Notes: generated by a model not told the origin, from the letters alone. Shown: positions 1-12,844, counted from the first letter of the stretch. The stretch is DNA of 64,000 nucleotides from Proteles cristata cristata (GCA_017311185.1 JAESUZ010000771.1:1248001-1312000); one strand, 5' to 3'. A program made the numbers and translations.

Positions 1-200
1 ATACCTTAGCCCCTGCCCCCACTCTCCTCTAGGATGAGGCAGCCAGGGCAGTAGGAAATTGATTTTTTTTTTCTAGCCTTTAGCATCCTAAGTGAAGAGG
101 CCAAATAACCTCAGCAGAGAAGTACAACAAACTTGGAGGAGCATGTAGGGGGAAGATGGGATAAAGTAGGAGGTCCAAACTCTTGCAATCAAAAATACTG

Positions 201-413
201 GGGGCGCCTGGATGGCTCAGTTGGTTGAGCGTCCGACTTCGGCTCAGGTCATGATCTCACGGTTGGTGGGTTCGGGCCCCGCGTCGGGCTCTGTGCTGAC
301 AGCTCAGAGCCTGGAGCCTGTTTCAGGTTCTGTGTCCCTCTCTAGCTCTGCTCCTTCCCTGCTCATTCTCTGTCTCTCTCACTCTCTCAAGGATAAATAA
401 ACATTTAAAAAAA
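201..413 (+). mobile_element. SINEC feliform SINE
   Basis: Full head GGGGCGCCTGGATGGCTCAG, A/B-box-like tRNA region, TC-rich body and AATAAA plus A-tail. The target-site duplication AAAAATACTGGG lies at 191 and 414. Confidence 0.95.
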
Positions 414-3400
414 AAAAATACTGGGATGTCTGTCCTTACAGGAATCAGGGCAGAGTTTGTGATCAGCCCTCAGATGAAAAGGGCTCCACTTCTGGATGAC
501 TGGGAGCCACCACATGGAAAAAGCTCAAAAGTGACGGAGCTTTATTTACTGTCTCACAGGGCACGAGTCAGCTCTGGCATCTACAGGAGACCTGACCTCC
601 CCTTAACTGTTCTCTTCCTCCAAGGCATGGAGTACACACACACACGCATGCACGCACTCTTGTCCCTTCAGGAAGCTCCACAGGTTCTGACACTTCTCCA
701 TCAGAATCTGAGACTTGCAGAAAAGAAAGGGCAAACAGGAAGCATCCTTATCTACAGAAGCTGAAAGGCAAGTAAATCTTTCGAAGTGCTCGGGAAGAAT
801 CTCTGGGACAGCAAGTTATTTTCTCTTCCAAGAATCCTCCAGATGGACAGTACAGAAGAGAGGGGAAGTCATGTCCAGAAAAGAGTGGGATGAGGGGGTC
901 AAAACGAGACTCTCTGCTCTTTCAGAAGCAAAGCTGAGAAGTAGCGCAGGGAGTTCAGGGTATGGCCTGTAAACTATTTACCACCAGTCCACCACAACTC
1001 CTAAAGGCACCACAGCGATGTGAACCTGCCGCAACACGCTAGAGCATGTCCACCAGACACACCCATCCAGTGGCTCACAGACCAGTCTGAGCGGTGCCAA
1101 ACTCCCAAGGTGAGCTGTGCCTGGAGCAAGCTGCAAACTCCTGTGCAAAGTAGGACTGTGTTTCTGTTTGCAACATTTTGGGTATTAAGAAAACTGGCAC
1201 TTTGCACCACATTAAGTTTGAGAAAAACGAACTTTAGGTAACCCCTTCATTTTATAAAGATAACTGAAGTCCAAGGACACTAAATGTCCCCAAGCTGAAT
1301 GACAGCACCCAGGCACTGGAGCAGCGTCGGGAACAGAGAGAAGAAACCAGACAACTGCACTTCTCAGCTTCCCCTTCGCAGCCGGTGGTCTCCATGGGAA
1401 CCCCAATGCAGGAAAGGCTGCAGGACCCACATACTCCCACTGAGTGGGAGGAATTCAGGGTTCAAGGCAGAATGTGCAGACACAGTATTTCAATTCTGCT
1501 TTACCTAAATCTCAAACCCAACACATCTATAACACTTTCCTTTCAAAACAGAGCTTTCTTCCCAGCTCTTCAATTCCTGACCCCACTACCTTAATAATCT
1601 GTAAGCACCAGACCCCGGAAACACTAACTTACTGAAAACAAGACTGGCATGTGATTTCTTCCTGCACGGTCCCTTGAGGTCCACTGAGCCAGTGATGAAA
1701 GCAAACATAAAGAGCTAGGAGCTAGGCACAGCTAGGGGTGAAGGGTTTGGTCGACCACGTGCAAGTTTACAGCCCAAACACAAAGATCAAAAGCCTTCCC
1801 TCCATAAAAACAAAACAAAACAAAACCCACACAAAACCAGCAGGTTTCCTCCCTGAGTTATGATTTTCGGCAATTTAATCAACATCTCTTGCTTACAGTG
1901 GTATTGTGAAGATCAAATAGTGATTTCTTTTTTTTTTTCAGGATCTAGTATTGCACCTAGAACATGGTAAATGCTCACAAACTTCGACAAATAGAAGAGA
2001 AAAGGGCGATAAGAGTGAGTGGGGTCATAGTCCTTCCTGGATAGCATGATAATCAATAGATTCTCACCCTCTGAGCCATCCCAGTCCCCTATTTGTCCAA
2101 AGGCTTCCTAAACTAACCCCCAAGGAAGCCACCTCCTTCTCAGAAGCTGCACGCATGCTGGGAACAAGGGGGAGTCCTCAGCTGACTGCCAGATGCTCGA
2201 GTGTGAGAGGAAATGAGGCCAAAAGCCCAAAAGAGGTCAGGGTGGGAAAGAGAGAACCGGGAGACCCGGAAGCTGAGCCAAACCAAAGCCCCTCCCCATG
2301 CTCCCTGCCCCCACCTCCAGCTAGCCAAACCCCTTGCTACAGCCTGGGAGGGGACTTGGCAGGACCACAAAATCTGTTCTAGCAGCTGAAGCGAGCCCAG
2401 AGCCCAGGCCCCTCCTCAGCAAGCCCAGTAAGAGGGCCACTGCAGCCCTCACTGTGATCCATGCGCAGCTCTCCACCCCTGCAGGCAGCAAGGCTCTCCC
2501 TCCCACTCACTCACATATCTACCCTGCACTGTCTCCCACCCCCATCCACCCCTTCACCCCACCCCCCGCCCACAGGACATGTAAAAGTGGTTGGGGTCAC
2601 TAAGGAGGTGGGGCTCCAAGACTCTAACTGCAGTCCTTATCATGTGTGGGGGAAGCCCTCTCTCCCTCCATGCTCAAACTCTGCTCTCAAGTCTTCCCTG
2701 CTCCGTTCGCTTCCTGTGCTCCCCTACTTCTGTATCTTCCCAAGTTCACTACTGCTTGTACACTTACCTCAGACAAAAAAGAGTTTCTGCTAGATGCCCA
2801 CAAGTGGCTGGAGAATAGGAAGAGCAGACAAGAAAGAACTAGTACGAGTCACCCACGGTGTGTGGATCACAGATCCTCAACAAAGGGGGATTTCTGCAGT
2901 GGTCCAAAGGAGAGACAGAAGGCAGAGATCCCAGGCACAGTCCCAAAATAGTTTCCAGACATCCTCAGTCAGTTGAGGATTCCCATGGGGCAGAGCGTGG
3001 GAGCAGCGTGGGAGCCCGAAAGCAGGGTGGCCTGGAGCTCTCGGCACTGGGCACTCACTCCTGTCCAGGCTGCCAAGAAGGAGGTGGTGGCAACAGTGTG
3101 TGCTATGGCATGTTCCTTGGGATAGCATGGGTAGACACATAACACACTAGCCACTTAAGTGACAAACTGCATTTATCAAGCTCAATTCTGTACCCGTACT
3201 ATGCATTACGCACACCCTACATCATGGATATTCCTGAAACTCGCTGGCAGGATTCAGCACACAGCAGATGAGCATACTCCCACCGCCTGCTGCATACCAT
3301 TCACCCATGAGATTGACCCATCTTGCACCCATGCTGTGGGAATACAGATTCTAACATGTGACACCCCCTTGTCCCATGTCCCGGAGTCTTGGGCTGATCT

Positions 3401-5699
3401 CAGAATGAGCTCACGCACCAGACACATCTTCCGACGGCATGACCTGCTGAGGGACGAGGATCTGATAAAACTGCCTCATCTGAGTATGTGGGACCACACC
3501 CAGCTGGCCACCTAAGAAAACTCCATGTGGGGGAAAGGTGGCGCCAGGAAAGGGGCTGTGGGGGAGGGGTGCGGGTCAGATCTGAGTGTCTTCTGGCAAT
3601 GCCCAAGCCAGGACAAGAGGAGGCTACGATTCTCAGACAAGTCAACAATAAAAACAAGCACAGACACAATCTCAGAACTTTTGAAAACGAAGCCAGCTCA
3701 GGCCCTGCTCAGAGAAGAGGGAAGGAGGAAGACGTGTTTGAAAGGCTTTCTCTGCTTTTTCAAGCAGCCTCTGCTGCGTGCCCACAACACCAAAGGTTGA
3801 GGGATTCGGCTGGGAGCTGCCAGCAGAGCGCAGGCAGGGAGAAATGGAGAGCACACTTGGAAAGAGCTGAAGAGAAGCCATCACTAGGCGGCCGGGGGGG
3901 GGAAGGGGGGTTGCTTTGGGGAGTAAACAAACCTGCCAGCAGTCCTTCCTCCCAACAGAGAGGAAAGCTCTGGCTGACGAGGCCGGAGACACAGAGGAAG
4001 GAGGGACCTGCCCCCGCCCTGAGCCCATCTGTCCTCATCCCCTTGTCCTGTTTTCCCCAGGGTGGGGGGCAGAACAGGTGCACTCCGTGATCTCCGTGCC
4101 CACAGCCCTCAACAGCACACACGGTGATGGTGATTACAGCTCCCCTCATCAGCAGTGGGAGGCCAGGGAAGGAAGTGGAGGTGGAACCGGGGGTTCTGCT
4201 CCGGAGAAGAGAGCGAGTGAGCTCACAGCTCTCTCCTCCCCACCCACAGCACCGCCAGTATCAACCACCCTCGGCTTGCCTCAGGGGCCGCCCACTACTC
4301 CCAGCCGCACTGAGACATGCCCAGCTCCCCAGGGGGAGCTAATACCACCTGGCTCTTCTTCTTCCCCCAGAATGGGCTTTAGAAGCAAACGGTATGCCCT
4401 CCACTAAGCACTTCCTTGCCTCAAGTTCCTTGGGAGGAGGCCAGGGAACCACCTTGGCTCCTGATCCACCTGGCAGCCTCACCCAGGAGCCCCTATCCCA
4501 CGTGGGGAAGCAGCACCCCTCCCTGCCAGTGTCCCCACCCAGGCAGTGAGGCGGCAGGGTGCCACTTCCAGCACCTCCACAGAGCTTCCCACAGCTTTCC
4601 CAGGAAGCAGGAGGAGGATTTCCAGGGACCAAAGTCTAAAAGCGTCCAGGGACTTCAGCAGCTCGCCTACCTGCTACCCAAGCAAGCTGATTCCCCCAGC
4701 TCCCCACAGGCTCCACAAGCCAAGGGAGAAAGCAGGGCTGAGCCAGGGGCAGGGACGGGCTCCCTCCTTCCCAGGAGAAGTCCCCTCCATCCTGCCCCTG
4801 CCCAACACTCCTTCCCCAGCCTCTCTGCTCTGGACTTGAGAGGCAGCCACATGAAGCTGCCTCCCGCTCAGTTTCCTCCACCCTGGGCCAGCAAAGGATA
4901 CTGCTGAGTAATCCCAAACACTCAGCGGGTCCCTGGCTCTGAAAAGAGGGGCAAAGCCCAAGGAAACCCACTGATCCCAGTCCTTGCCAATCTGAGAGGA
5001 ACAGCTATACTCCCTAGTAATGGCTGATACCCCACCGGATTCGTCCTGGTCCCAAATACCCCAGTCCTGGCCCTCAGGTGATCACATGGAGAAGCTCAGT
5101 GCCCCCTTCTCTGCTTCCCACGCACCTGGTAACATTCCCTTCCCAGTCCCCCAGACACCAATCTGCACAGAGTAACAGCCGCCCGCTGGATTCCCAGTCA
5201 TGATGTTGCATCAGCCCCCACCCTACCCAAAATATCCTCACCCCCACCACCTCCTCTCCTCTCCAGCCATCTCCATGGTGACAGCAGCATGACTAATGAC
5301 ACCCTATCAGCTTCAGACACAGGAGCACAATCCCCCTCCCCCTGACAACCCCCCGTGCCTCCCCCCCGCCCCCCGCGGGGATTTCTGCAGGTTGGATGCT
5401 AACCAACCCAAAAGCGCCAGGGACATTCTCGAGAGATTTCCAGAGGCAAGGGTGGGGAGTGGGTTCCAGGTCTTAAAAAAAAAAAAAAAACAAACAGTTC
5501 AACAAACCCAATCCCAACTGCACCCAAACCATCCAGCTGAGAAAGCAAAAAGAATCCAAACAAAACCCACACAGGCCTGAGAATTCATTGGTCGCCCACA
5601 CCCCCGCCACCCCTCCCCCTCAGCTGCTGCTACACACACAGTGGGAGATTAAGGGATCACCAGAGGAGACCCTTTATTTTTATCCAATCCAGTCAAACA
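414..5699. other. TET3 intron sequence (downstream of the 57-nt exon)
   Basis: Mostly unique, C-rich/pyrimidine-rich sequence with short homopolymer runs (A tract at 5477-5491, C runs near 5355-5375). I recognised no exon and no transposon. The many 60-200 codon open frames show no family similarity and overlap each other on both strands. Confidence 0.6.
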
Positions 5700-5756
5700 C
5701 TTCACCCCCACCGCGCGCGCACGCGCGCGCACACACACACACACAGACGCGCGCGT

Positions 5757-5788
<32 letters not shown>
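5700..5788. repeat. (CG/CA)n alternating purine-pyrimidine microsatellite
   Basis: CGCGCGCACGCGCGCG followed by (CA)n, a GACGCGCGCGTG interruption, then (CA)15 or so up to 5787. Strictly alternating purine-pyrimidine DNA of this kind can form Z-DNA. On the TET3 strand it is a GU-rich RNA tract that begins only a few nucleotides past the 5' splice site at 5793. Confidence 0.95.
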
Positions 5789-5793
5789 GGTAC

Positions 5794-5850
5794 CTTGACA
5801 GCAGCCCCTTGTCCCCACGGCCCGGCTCCTTCACCAGCCTTTATTTCCAC
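5794..5850 (-). CDS. TET3: TET3 second coding exon, 57 nt (codons 102-120)
   Basis: Nineteen codons read VEIKAGEGAGPWGQGAAVK, the TET3 segment that follows the CXXC finger (KEVEIKAG junction). The exon is phase 0 at both ends, so skipping it would keep the frame. The acceptor is good: a pyrimidine tract ending CTTTTGCAG just before 5850. The donor is GTACCT at 5793-5788. The intron then runs at once into a TG repeat about 75 bases long, continued by GC/GT alternation. The next TET3 segment (TGSELSPVDG then MDSGPVYHG in mammals) was looked for between 1 and 5793 and not seen, so that exon lies beyond the left edge. The segment links the CXXC finger to the long low-complexity region and has no known enzymatic role. 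Confidence 0.95.
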
Positions 5851-6119
5851 CTGCAAAAGAAGCCAGAGAGACTGATGAGCCCGGCTGACATCAGGAAAGA
5901 AGCAAAGTCCTTCTGTTGCACACCCTCGGCACCACTGCAGGGGAAGGAGGAGAATGGGAGGGAGGGGGCCTCGGAAAGAAAGGATAGCACGGACCATCTT
6001 CCTGCCTCCAGCTGCCGCCCAGACTCTCGGGGGCTCGGCTCATTCGCCTTCCTGTGTTTTTGTTTTCATTTCTCCTTTTTCCACCCTCCCGAGATCCAGA
6101 AGGACACTGCCCCTTCTCC

Positions 6120-6510
6120 TGCGTCCTGTCTGGCCTCGTCCCTCCCCGCCCTGCCCGCTCTACCTCCGCCGGCCTCCTCTGGTGCATCGGCCGGCGGGCC
6201 TCCCATTATCCCCGCCGGAGCACACGGAGGGAGGCACTGCAGAGGAGGCGGCGGCCAGCTGCCGGCTTGGCTCCCCTCCCCGCCGCCGGCGAGGCTTGTG
6301 TGGAGGGGGCGGCGCGCTCGCCAGCCAATCCCCGTGGCCCGCCGGGCGGGGGCAGGGCCGCCGGGGGCTGGACCTGCCCAGCCGGGAGGCGGGGGCGCAG
6401 CCGAGGGTGCCGCGGAGCTGCGCTGGCTGCCGCCCAGGCCTGCCGCCGCCGCTCCCAGGCAGGCCGGGGATCCCGGGGCACCCCGCTTCCTCTCGAGTAG
6501 GGGACCCTGA
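6120..6510 (-). promoter_or_regulatory. TET3: intronic CpG island upstream of the 57-nt TET3 exon
   Basis: A compact CpG-rich block with repeated GCCGG, GGCGGG and CCGCCG motifs lies 270-660 bp upstream (coding sense) of the 57-nt exon. The surrounding intron is CpG-poor. TET3 is known to have short, CXXC-less isoforms from internal promoters, and this block is a plausible one. A weak first-exon donor, GGAG|GTAGAG, is visible near 6165. The promoter role is inferred. Confidence 0.5.
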
Positions 6511-6754
6511 AGGTAATACCCAGGGTGTGCTCTGCATCTCCAGGGTTAGAGATGACAGACTGTGCCTGGGGTAGAGCTGGGGCCGACTGGTGAGACGCGC
6601 CCCCCCACTCCACCCCACCCCCCCCAGCCACTCTCTAAGCCCAGGACACCAGCACACTGCTTCATCCTAGCGGCAGCGAGGCCGGTGCCAGGTGCTAGGA
6701 TGAGAGAGCAGGAAGAGTGACAGCCTCTGCAATCTCCCAAGCAGCAGCAAGCCT

Positions 6755-6905
6755 TGGCACTACGAACCTTTACTCCATTTGTGCAGATGAGGAAACAAGG
6801 CAAGGCAAGTAAAGGAACTTACCCAAGGTGACAACAGCTAGAACACAGCAGGGTTGGGACTCCAAGCCACGTTCATCTGGCTCTAAAGACTAGCTTCTTA
6901 ACCCT
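6755..6905 (+). repeat. MIR-like SINE relic
   Basis: Shows the MIR core pattern: TTTGTGCAGATGAGGAAAC, then a shortened 'ACTTACCCAAGGTGACA' and 'GGTTGGGACTCCAAGCCA'. Diverged. Confidence 0.5.
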
Positions 6906-7454
6906 TAAACAGTCCTGCTCCGCCCTCTCTCTAGCGCCCACCTCAGAGAATAGACTCTTCTTCAAGCCCACCCACACTGCCTGTGGCTCAAAGCCTCACC
7001 GAGTCAGCCTTGCCCTCCCCACACACACCAACACCCACACCTCACCCTAGATCACTCATCCCTCATGCCTGAGCACACCCCACCCCATCCAGACAGCCTT
7101 CCCCACCCCTACCACCACCAGGAGGTTTCCTCCTCTCCCAGAAAGGCTATAGATGAAGGTGGCCCTCCAGGCCCCAGGGCCCCCCAGACCTCAGGACTTC
7201 CCATCCCTGGAAAAGGCTGAGGAGGGGAGGTGACCCAGACCCAAAAAACTCTGGCCTCCAGTTCCCAGACTCTGAGCCTTTGAAGGCCACGACACCCTGG
7301 AGGTTAAAAGGGCAGCAGGAGAACAGAATAGGGAGAGCAAAGTCCTACAAACCCCTCTTGGATTTAATTTCCTGGGTATCCCTGCTTCACCCTCTCCCCT
7401 CCCTGTAGATGAACACCTCAGAGTTTCCAACTTCTGGGAAGGGGACTGCTGCAG

Positions 7455-7650
7455 ACTCTGGTGCTCACACATCTGGTTCAGTTCCCAGGTCCATCACCAC
7501 CTAGCTGCAGCACCTTGGTGGGGTTACTTTACCTCTTAGCCTCACTCCGCTCTTCTGTAAAATGGAACTACAAATAGCATCTAACTTGTGCACAGCCAAG
7601 AGGATTCTATGAAGAAATGCAGCACAGTGCCTGCCACATGACGGAGCAAG
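7455..7650 (+). repeat. MIR-like SINE relic
   Basis: Matches the MIR layout: CACCACCTAGCTGC, TTACTTTACCTCTTAGCCTC, TTCTGTAAAATGGAAC, and a tail CAGTGCCTGCCAC. Confidence 0.6.
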
Positions 7651-8189
7651 CTACCATCACTCTTAATTTCTGATGGGGCTCACTGGGTGCTACTTCTCCA
7701 GAATCTGGCAGACGAAGAAGCTGAGGTTACAGAGGAGAAATGACTGGAAGTACTAGTTAGGATGTGTGAGACCCTTTGTTTCAGTGGTGTGTTCTGCTAT
7801 CCGCTCCACCACAGATGCCCAGCCCAACTGCTGTGTCCTCCATAGGGCCCCAAGGGGATACTCAGAATGGGATGAGCTGCCTTGGGAGAGACAGCAAAGC
7901 TGGCCTCTGGTGAGGAGATTCCAAGAGGCACTGCACTGGGGCCTCACCCCTGGGGACAAAGGGCAGCCCTCGAGGGCTCCTCCCCAGGGCAGGTAACAAG
8001 GCAAGGCAAGGAGCAGTGTCCTGAGCCATGGCTCAAGACAGGGAAATGGCTTCTGCACCCCACAGCTCTTACCTTGGCCAGGCAAGGTGAAGTCCTTCCT
8101 TTACTCTGGCCCCTAGAACCCCAGGGCCCGCCCACCCACACCATGCACAGCCTGCTGCTGGATAAGAGTGACTAGTGCTGCTTGGACAG

Positions 8190-8400
8190 TAACAATTAAT
8201 ACTGTTGCTGCTGCAGCTGCCACAGTTTATCAAGCCCCTGCTACGTCCCAGGCCCTGTGCCAATAACGCTGTTGGAGCATCTCATTGGACTTATTCCACA
8301 CACAACCTTGTCTTTAACGCGGAAGTGGACTTAGAGATGTTAAGTTACTCACCCATCAACACACAGCTGGTGGGCAGGGAGCTAGAATTCCGATCCATGC
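8190..8400 (+). repeat. MIR-like SINE relic
   Basis: Contains the MIR motifs TTTATCAAGCCCCTGCTACG, CAGGCCCTGTGCC, GTTAAGTTACTCACCC and AGCTAGAATTCCGATCC. Confidence 0.55.
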
Positions 8401-8559
8401 CTTTCTCATTCCAGTTCTCTTCCCCCCCCCCCCGCCCGGCCCCCGCCCCAGCCAATCCCAGGGAAATGCAAAAAGGGATAGGGTCATTTGAACCTAACCA
8501 CTTCCCTTCAAGCTATGGGTCTGAGAATAGTAATGTTTTTCATGCCTCAGAGACTTCTT

Positions 8560-8845
8560 GAAGCTGCTCCTTGACTCAGTTCTCCTCCCCCTCTCCTTCC
8601 CCGGCCTGGTGCAAGGCTTCGTCCAACTGTTACCTCCCTCTGAGGCTTTCCCAGTTCATCTAGCTTCCGTGAGCATCCCCCATTCCTCCTGGGGCCTCAC
8701 AGCGCAGTGCACAGCCTCTCCTCGAGCACCAGTCACAACCAAGTGCAGTTATTTATTTACACGGCGGTCTTCCCCACGTGGGCGGGGGCCCTGTCTTCCC
8801 CACTTTACTAGGCTCTGCACATAGCTGGAATGTGCTGAGCTGAGT
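8560..8845 (+). repeat. L2-like LINE 3' relic
   Basis: Resembles the L2 3' end: TGAGGCTTTCCCAGTTCA, TTATTTATTTACAC, GGGCCCTGTCTTCCCCAC, ATAGCTGGAATGTGCTGAG. Confidence 0.4.
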
Positions 8846-9629
8846 TTCTAGGCAAGGAGGGAGGAGAGACAGGGGGTTGGGCACTGAAATGTAGATGCCA
8901 CTCTCATGGTTGACCTTCTCTTTGAGGTCCCCAAGGATCAGAGGGACACCTGCACTCCTGGGAGGGAAGGACCTGCTAGAACTAAACTACAGCTGAGTCT
9001 TGGCCAGCACATACCTTCCTCACCAGGCTGCAGGAGCTACCTGGAATGCTTGACCCCCCACCCCCACCCCACTGCTAACTCAGTCCTACCCCACCCACAT
9101 GTCCTGGCCCACCCCCAGCAGCCTGCAGATACCCTAGAAGAGCCCATGGTCCCGGAAGCAGTCCACCTGCTCCCACCCCATCTCTGTCCCACAATGAATG
9201 CCAGGGCTCCAAGGAGTCACAAAGGGGCATGCTCCCAGCAGAGACACTCTCCATACCCCCACAATCAACCATCTCCCATCTCTGTTGGCCTCTCTTTCTA
9301 CATTTTGGTCTTCTTAGGGACTGACTCGGAGGTACTTGGGACCCTTGGGGACTACGGGTTCCTCTCCACTTTCTGTCATGACCCCAGTCCCACAGTACTC
9401 CCAGCAAGAGGAATGCGGCCACAGCCCTCCCCCCTGGAGAAGGCAATGGATTCACACTCGCTCTCAGAACACACCAGTTACCCAATACTGAGAACCTCGG
9501 GAACACAGATACCCACAGGCCAGAAACCACACTGATACACAGAGACTAAGGAATGGGGACACCTTCAGACATAGATTCAGGAGCCTGTGCAGGGATATCA
9601 ACCAAACATCAACCTCACTGTAGGGCTGC

Positions 9630-9785
9630 ATACTTGAAACGCGATGTATCATATCTTACTTAATCCTCAAAACAAACCAGTAAGACAGGAATTATTCATG
9701 CCCATTCTACAGATAAGAAAAATCAGTTTACATGGTGGCCAAGCACCTTGCTTAAGGTCACACAGTGAGAGGATGACTGAGCACG
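9630..9785 (+). repeat. MIR-like SINE relic
   Basis: TTAATCCTCAAAACAA, CCCATTCTACAGATAAGAAA, CTTGCTTAAGGTCACACAG are standard MIR core motifs. Confidence 0.65.
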
Positions 9786-9924
9786 GCTCTTGCCACCCCT
9801 TCAGTTACAGTGATACAGCTGGAGGTGCTCTGGGTAGTTCTATGATTTTCATACCAACCTACCTCTTCTAGAGTTGGCAGGAGGCAGGGAGACTTCTCTG
9901 GCATAGCTGTGTCCTGAATGAGGT

Positions 9925-10075
9925 CATTCCCCACAAAGCTTTACTTTAAAGTTCATTTCAAGACCCACTTCCTCCAGGAAGCCGTCTAGGGTTACCCCAG
10001 TCCTCTGCCAGCGATAGCACTTCTAATGTTTCTCATTTGACACTTGGTATCACTATTTATCCCTCAGGGTGTTCT
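9925..10075 (+). repeat. L2-like LINE relic
   Basis: L2 3' pattern: AAGACCCACTTCCTCCAGGA, GTTACCCCAGTCC, and a short tail before CCTCAGGGTG. Confidence 0.4.
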
Positions 10076-11129
10076 GCCTCCTCAACCATAATGGTTGGAG
10101 TTGTGACTTCCCAAAGCCCCTGAGGGGTTTTGCACACACCGAAGGCACCCAGAATCAACTGTGGGGGAGTCATACCCTCCTTTCCTTCCCTCTCCATCAC
10201 ACAAAGGATCCTGCCGTCAAAGAAAACCAATACCCCCTCCACCTTCAGAGCCTATGTTTGAAGTCCCCGGTGTCCACGCATCAATTTCCACCCAAGTAAT
10301 TGCAGCCCATCACACACATCATCCCCTATATTTGAAACTCTTTGCGGTTGTCATGGGAACTGCCTTTGCCTTCATTCACTGATCAGGCCTCACAATTAGC
10401 TTTGGCAGCGGAAGTCGTGTCAACAGCAATCACAAGGAAGAGGAGGAGGAGGAGGAGATGGAGTGTGCAGAGAAGGAGAGGAGGAGAAAAGGTGTTTCTG
10501 GAGATGCAGCGGAAACAGACTGAAGCCATGCACCCTGCAATGTCCAAGGGAATACTATCAGAACCAGCCAACAACTCCACCCACAGGTTTCCGTACTAAC
10601 AAACAGAATGCACCTGCCCCGCCTCTCCCCCCACCCCTCCCCCCCAGCTAACAGGTAGCAGCTGTGGCTCTGCCCACACCCTGCATGCCCTCCCAGAGGC
10701 TTGTGAGAAAGTCTTGCAGTCCACAAACCTCATCAGGGTTTCTCCACCCCAATTTCAACAGCCTTGGGCCACCAAATGTTCTGGGATCCAAGCAAACAAC
10801 ACGGGACTTTGAGAAGTGGTTGAGAGGTGGGACAGGAATGCTGAGTGGTTTAGAAACCTGTGGAGAGTGCCCGTGGAAGACTTCCAAGAGGAATTAACAC
10901 AAGTGTCTTACCTTCCACCCGGAGGATCTGGGAACACCCTAAGGTGGCCCCTTGCTGTCTGTCTGTGACTGTACATACTCTGCCACCAGCCATGAGCATT
11001 CAAGAAGCATCTCTACACACCTCAGGCTCAGGGACGATGCTCCCTTCCTCCTGCAAGCCCCCTTGTCCTTCACATATCGCTACACTGAAACTCTCAGAAC
11101 CTGTCCCTTCCCTCCCACACTGGGCCCAA

Positions 11130-11345
11130 AGGTGAGTAAGGCTCATCTCTGCCCTGGAGGCGTCCCTCCCTTATAGCCCTGACATGTACTGTAATTATTT
11201 GTTTTCATGCTTGTCTCCCTCCCCAGACTGTGAGCTCATTAAGGACGGAGTAAGCGCTGCCTCCTCCTTACCCGCAGCTGAGGCTCCAAGCGCGCGTGCC
11301 TTGTGCACAGCCAGTCCCAGGCAATTTTCTGAATGAGGCTGGGAA
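11130..11345 (+). repeat. L2-like LINE 3' relic
   Basis: TACTGTAATTATTTGTTTTC, CTCCCCAGACTGTGAGCTCA, and a terminal TTTTCTGAATGAGGCTGG follow the L2 3'-end order. Confidence 0.45.
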
Positions 11346-12844
11346 GGCAACTCGCAGGTCTACAAGTCAAAGCAGAGGACGTGCTGCCCATCCCCCTGCC
11401 ACCGAGAACTGTGGCCAGTGCCAGAGAGGGGAACTGCCCTCCCTCTTGCACAGGGGATGCTGTGAGTCCAGGGACGGAGGAAACATTCTGGGAAGGTGCC
11501 TCTCTCCTTGTCCTAGCACCAGCTCTTCGCAATGCCCCACTCCTTACTGGGGCATGAATGCTTACCCTTAAAGAGCAGAACAATCAATAAAAGGAAAAAA
11601 AAAAATGAGTGAAGAGCAAGCCACTCAGGGTCCTTCCCACACGAATGGCTCAGAAGTGAAAGAGCCTCTAGTCCAGTCCCTTAGTATTTGTTTTTGACCC
11701 CGCATCTCCATACCCCTTCCCGAGGCTTCCTCTGGCAGTAATTATGATGGGTGGGGGCCTATGAGGCACGTGCAGTCTGGCAAAGGCCCCCAAATGACTC
11801 TACCCACTACAATTTCCCTTCCATTTGCTGCCCTACCAGCAGTGGCGGGTACACTACTCTGTCCACGGACTCCCTGACGACTCTGGGGAAGTGGGACACA
11901 CTGCTCTTGGAAGTTATACGGACCAGAGCCAGCAATGCAGGAAGATCTTGTGCAACCTGAACCAAGCGGGCAACCCCCAGACCTGGGGTCACCGGAAGGC
12001 CAGCCAGTCACCCTACAATGAGCTGAGCTGCCAGCTTTCTTTTCGCCCTCCCTCAAAGACCAATAAAAACTTAGGTTATCAGAGTTCTTATGCAAATGAC
12101 AGGAGACAAGGCCACAGAGGGGTGTGTCCACCCCAGGTGTGCCAGCAGCCTCCACCCTGCACAGCCACACCCAGGTGGAGGCCCACACAGCAGGCCCGAA
12201 TGCCTCCCCCTGGAACAGCCAGCCAGGCTGCAGCATGTCGGCTCAAGGAAGATGGGGGGGTGCCTCTCCTTTCTAATGCCTCCCTTCTTGAGCATCCTGC
12301 CTTCAATCCACCAGGGAACTGCAAAGAAGTGATGGGGAGGAGGGTATGGAAGTAGTGACGACTCCTAAGACCCCTGGTGTGGTCTTCCAACTCTCCTGGT
12401 CCCCACACTGCCTTTTCCAGAATGAGAAGCCTAACGCGGAGAGCAGACAACGGGTTCAGGGCTGGGTGTGAACATGGACAAGGTCCACCAAGGCCGCTGT
12501 TCAAGACTGTGGGTGCTGGCGACTGCTTCTCCCTAGGGAGCTTCAGAGATAGCCTTTGGGTGGTGAGCCACCCCACATTTCCCCATAGCAGGTAAATAAA
12601 ACATGGCCCATGCCGTCAAGGAGAAGCAATGAGCTTCAGGGTGTGTTTGAACCCACGAAAAGCACTATCCGTTCCCACACCCTTCACCACTTACCTTAGG
12701 GTGGGGACAGGGATCCCAATTCAAAATACCATTCTGACAGCAGCCAACAGAAACCACTATTTCCCCAACCCAGATACAGGTTTCAGCGAGGGCTCAGAGA
12801 TCACAGAGAAACTCTACATTCAATAGAATTTCTCATAGTAATGG

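Noticed and set aside
201..413. tRNA-like A and B boxes in SINEs (here and in other copies) as tRNA genes
   Set aside because: These are the tRNA-derived heads of SINEC elements with TC bodies and A-tails, not folded tRNA genes.
3488..4407. Frames of 163-200 codons in the TET3 intron
   Set aside because: No recognisable domain, no splice context matching TET3, and competing frames on both strands.
1..5793. Search for the next TET3 exon (MDSGPVYHG region)
   Set aside because: No matching coding segment was seen. The large exon must lie left of the window.
5755..6510. 251-codon plus-strand frame
   Set aside because: It starts in a CA repeat (THTHTH), runs antisense through a TET3 exon, and ends in a CpG island. 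A chance frame.
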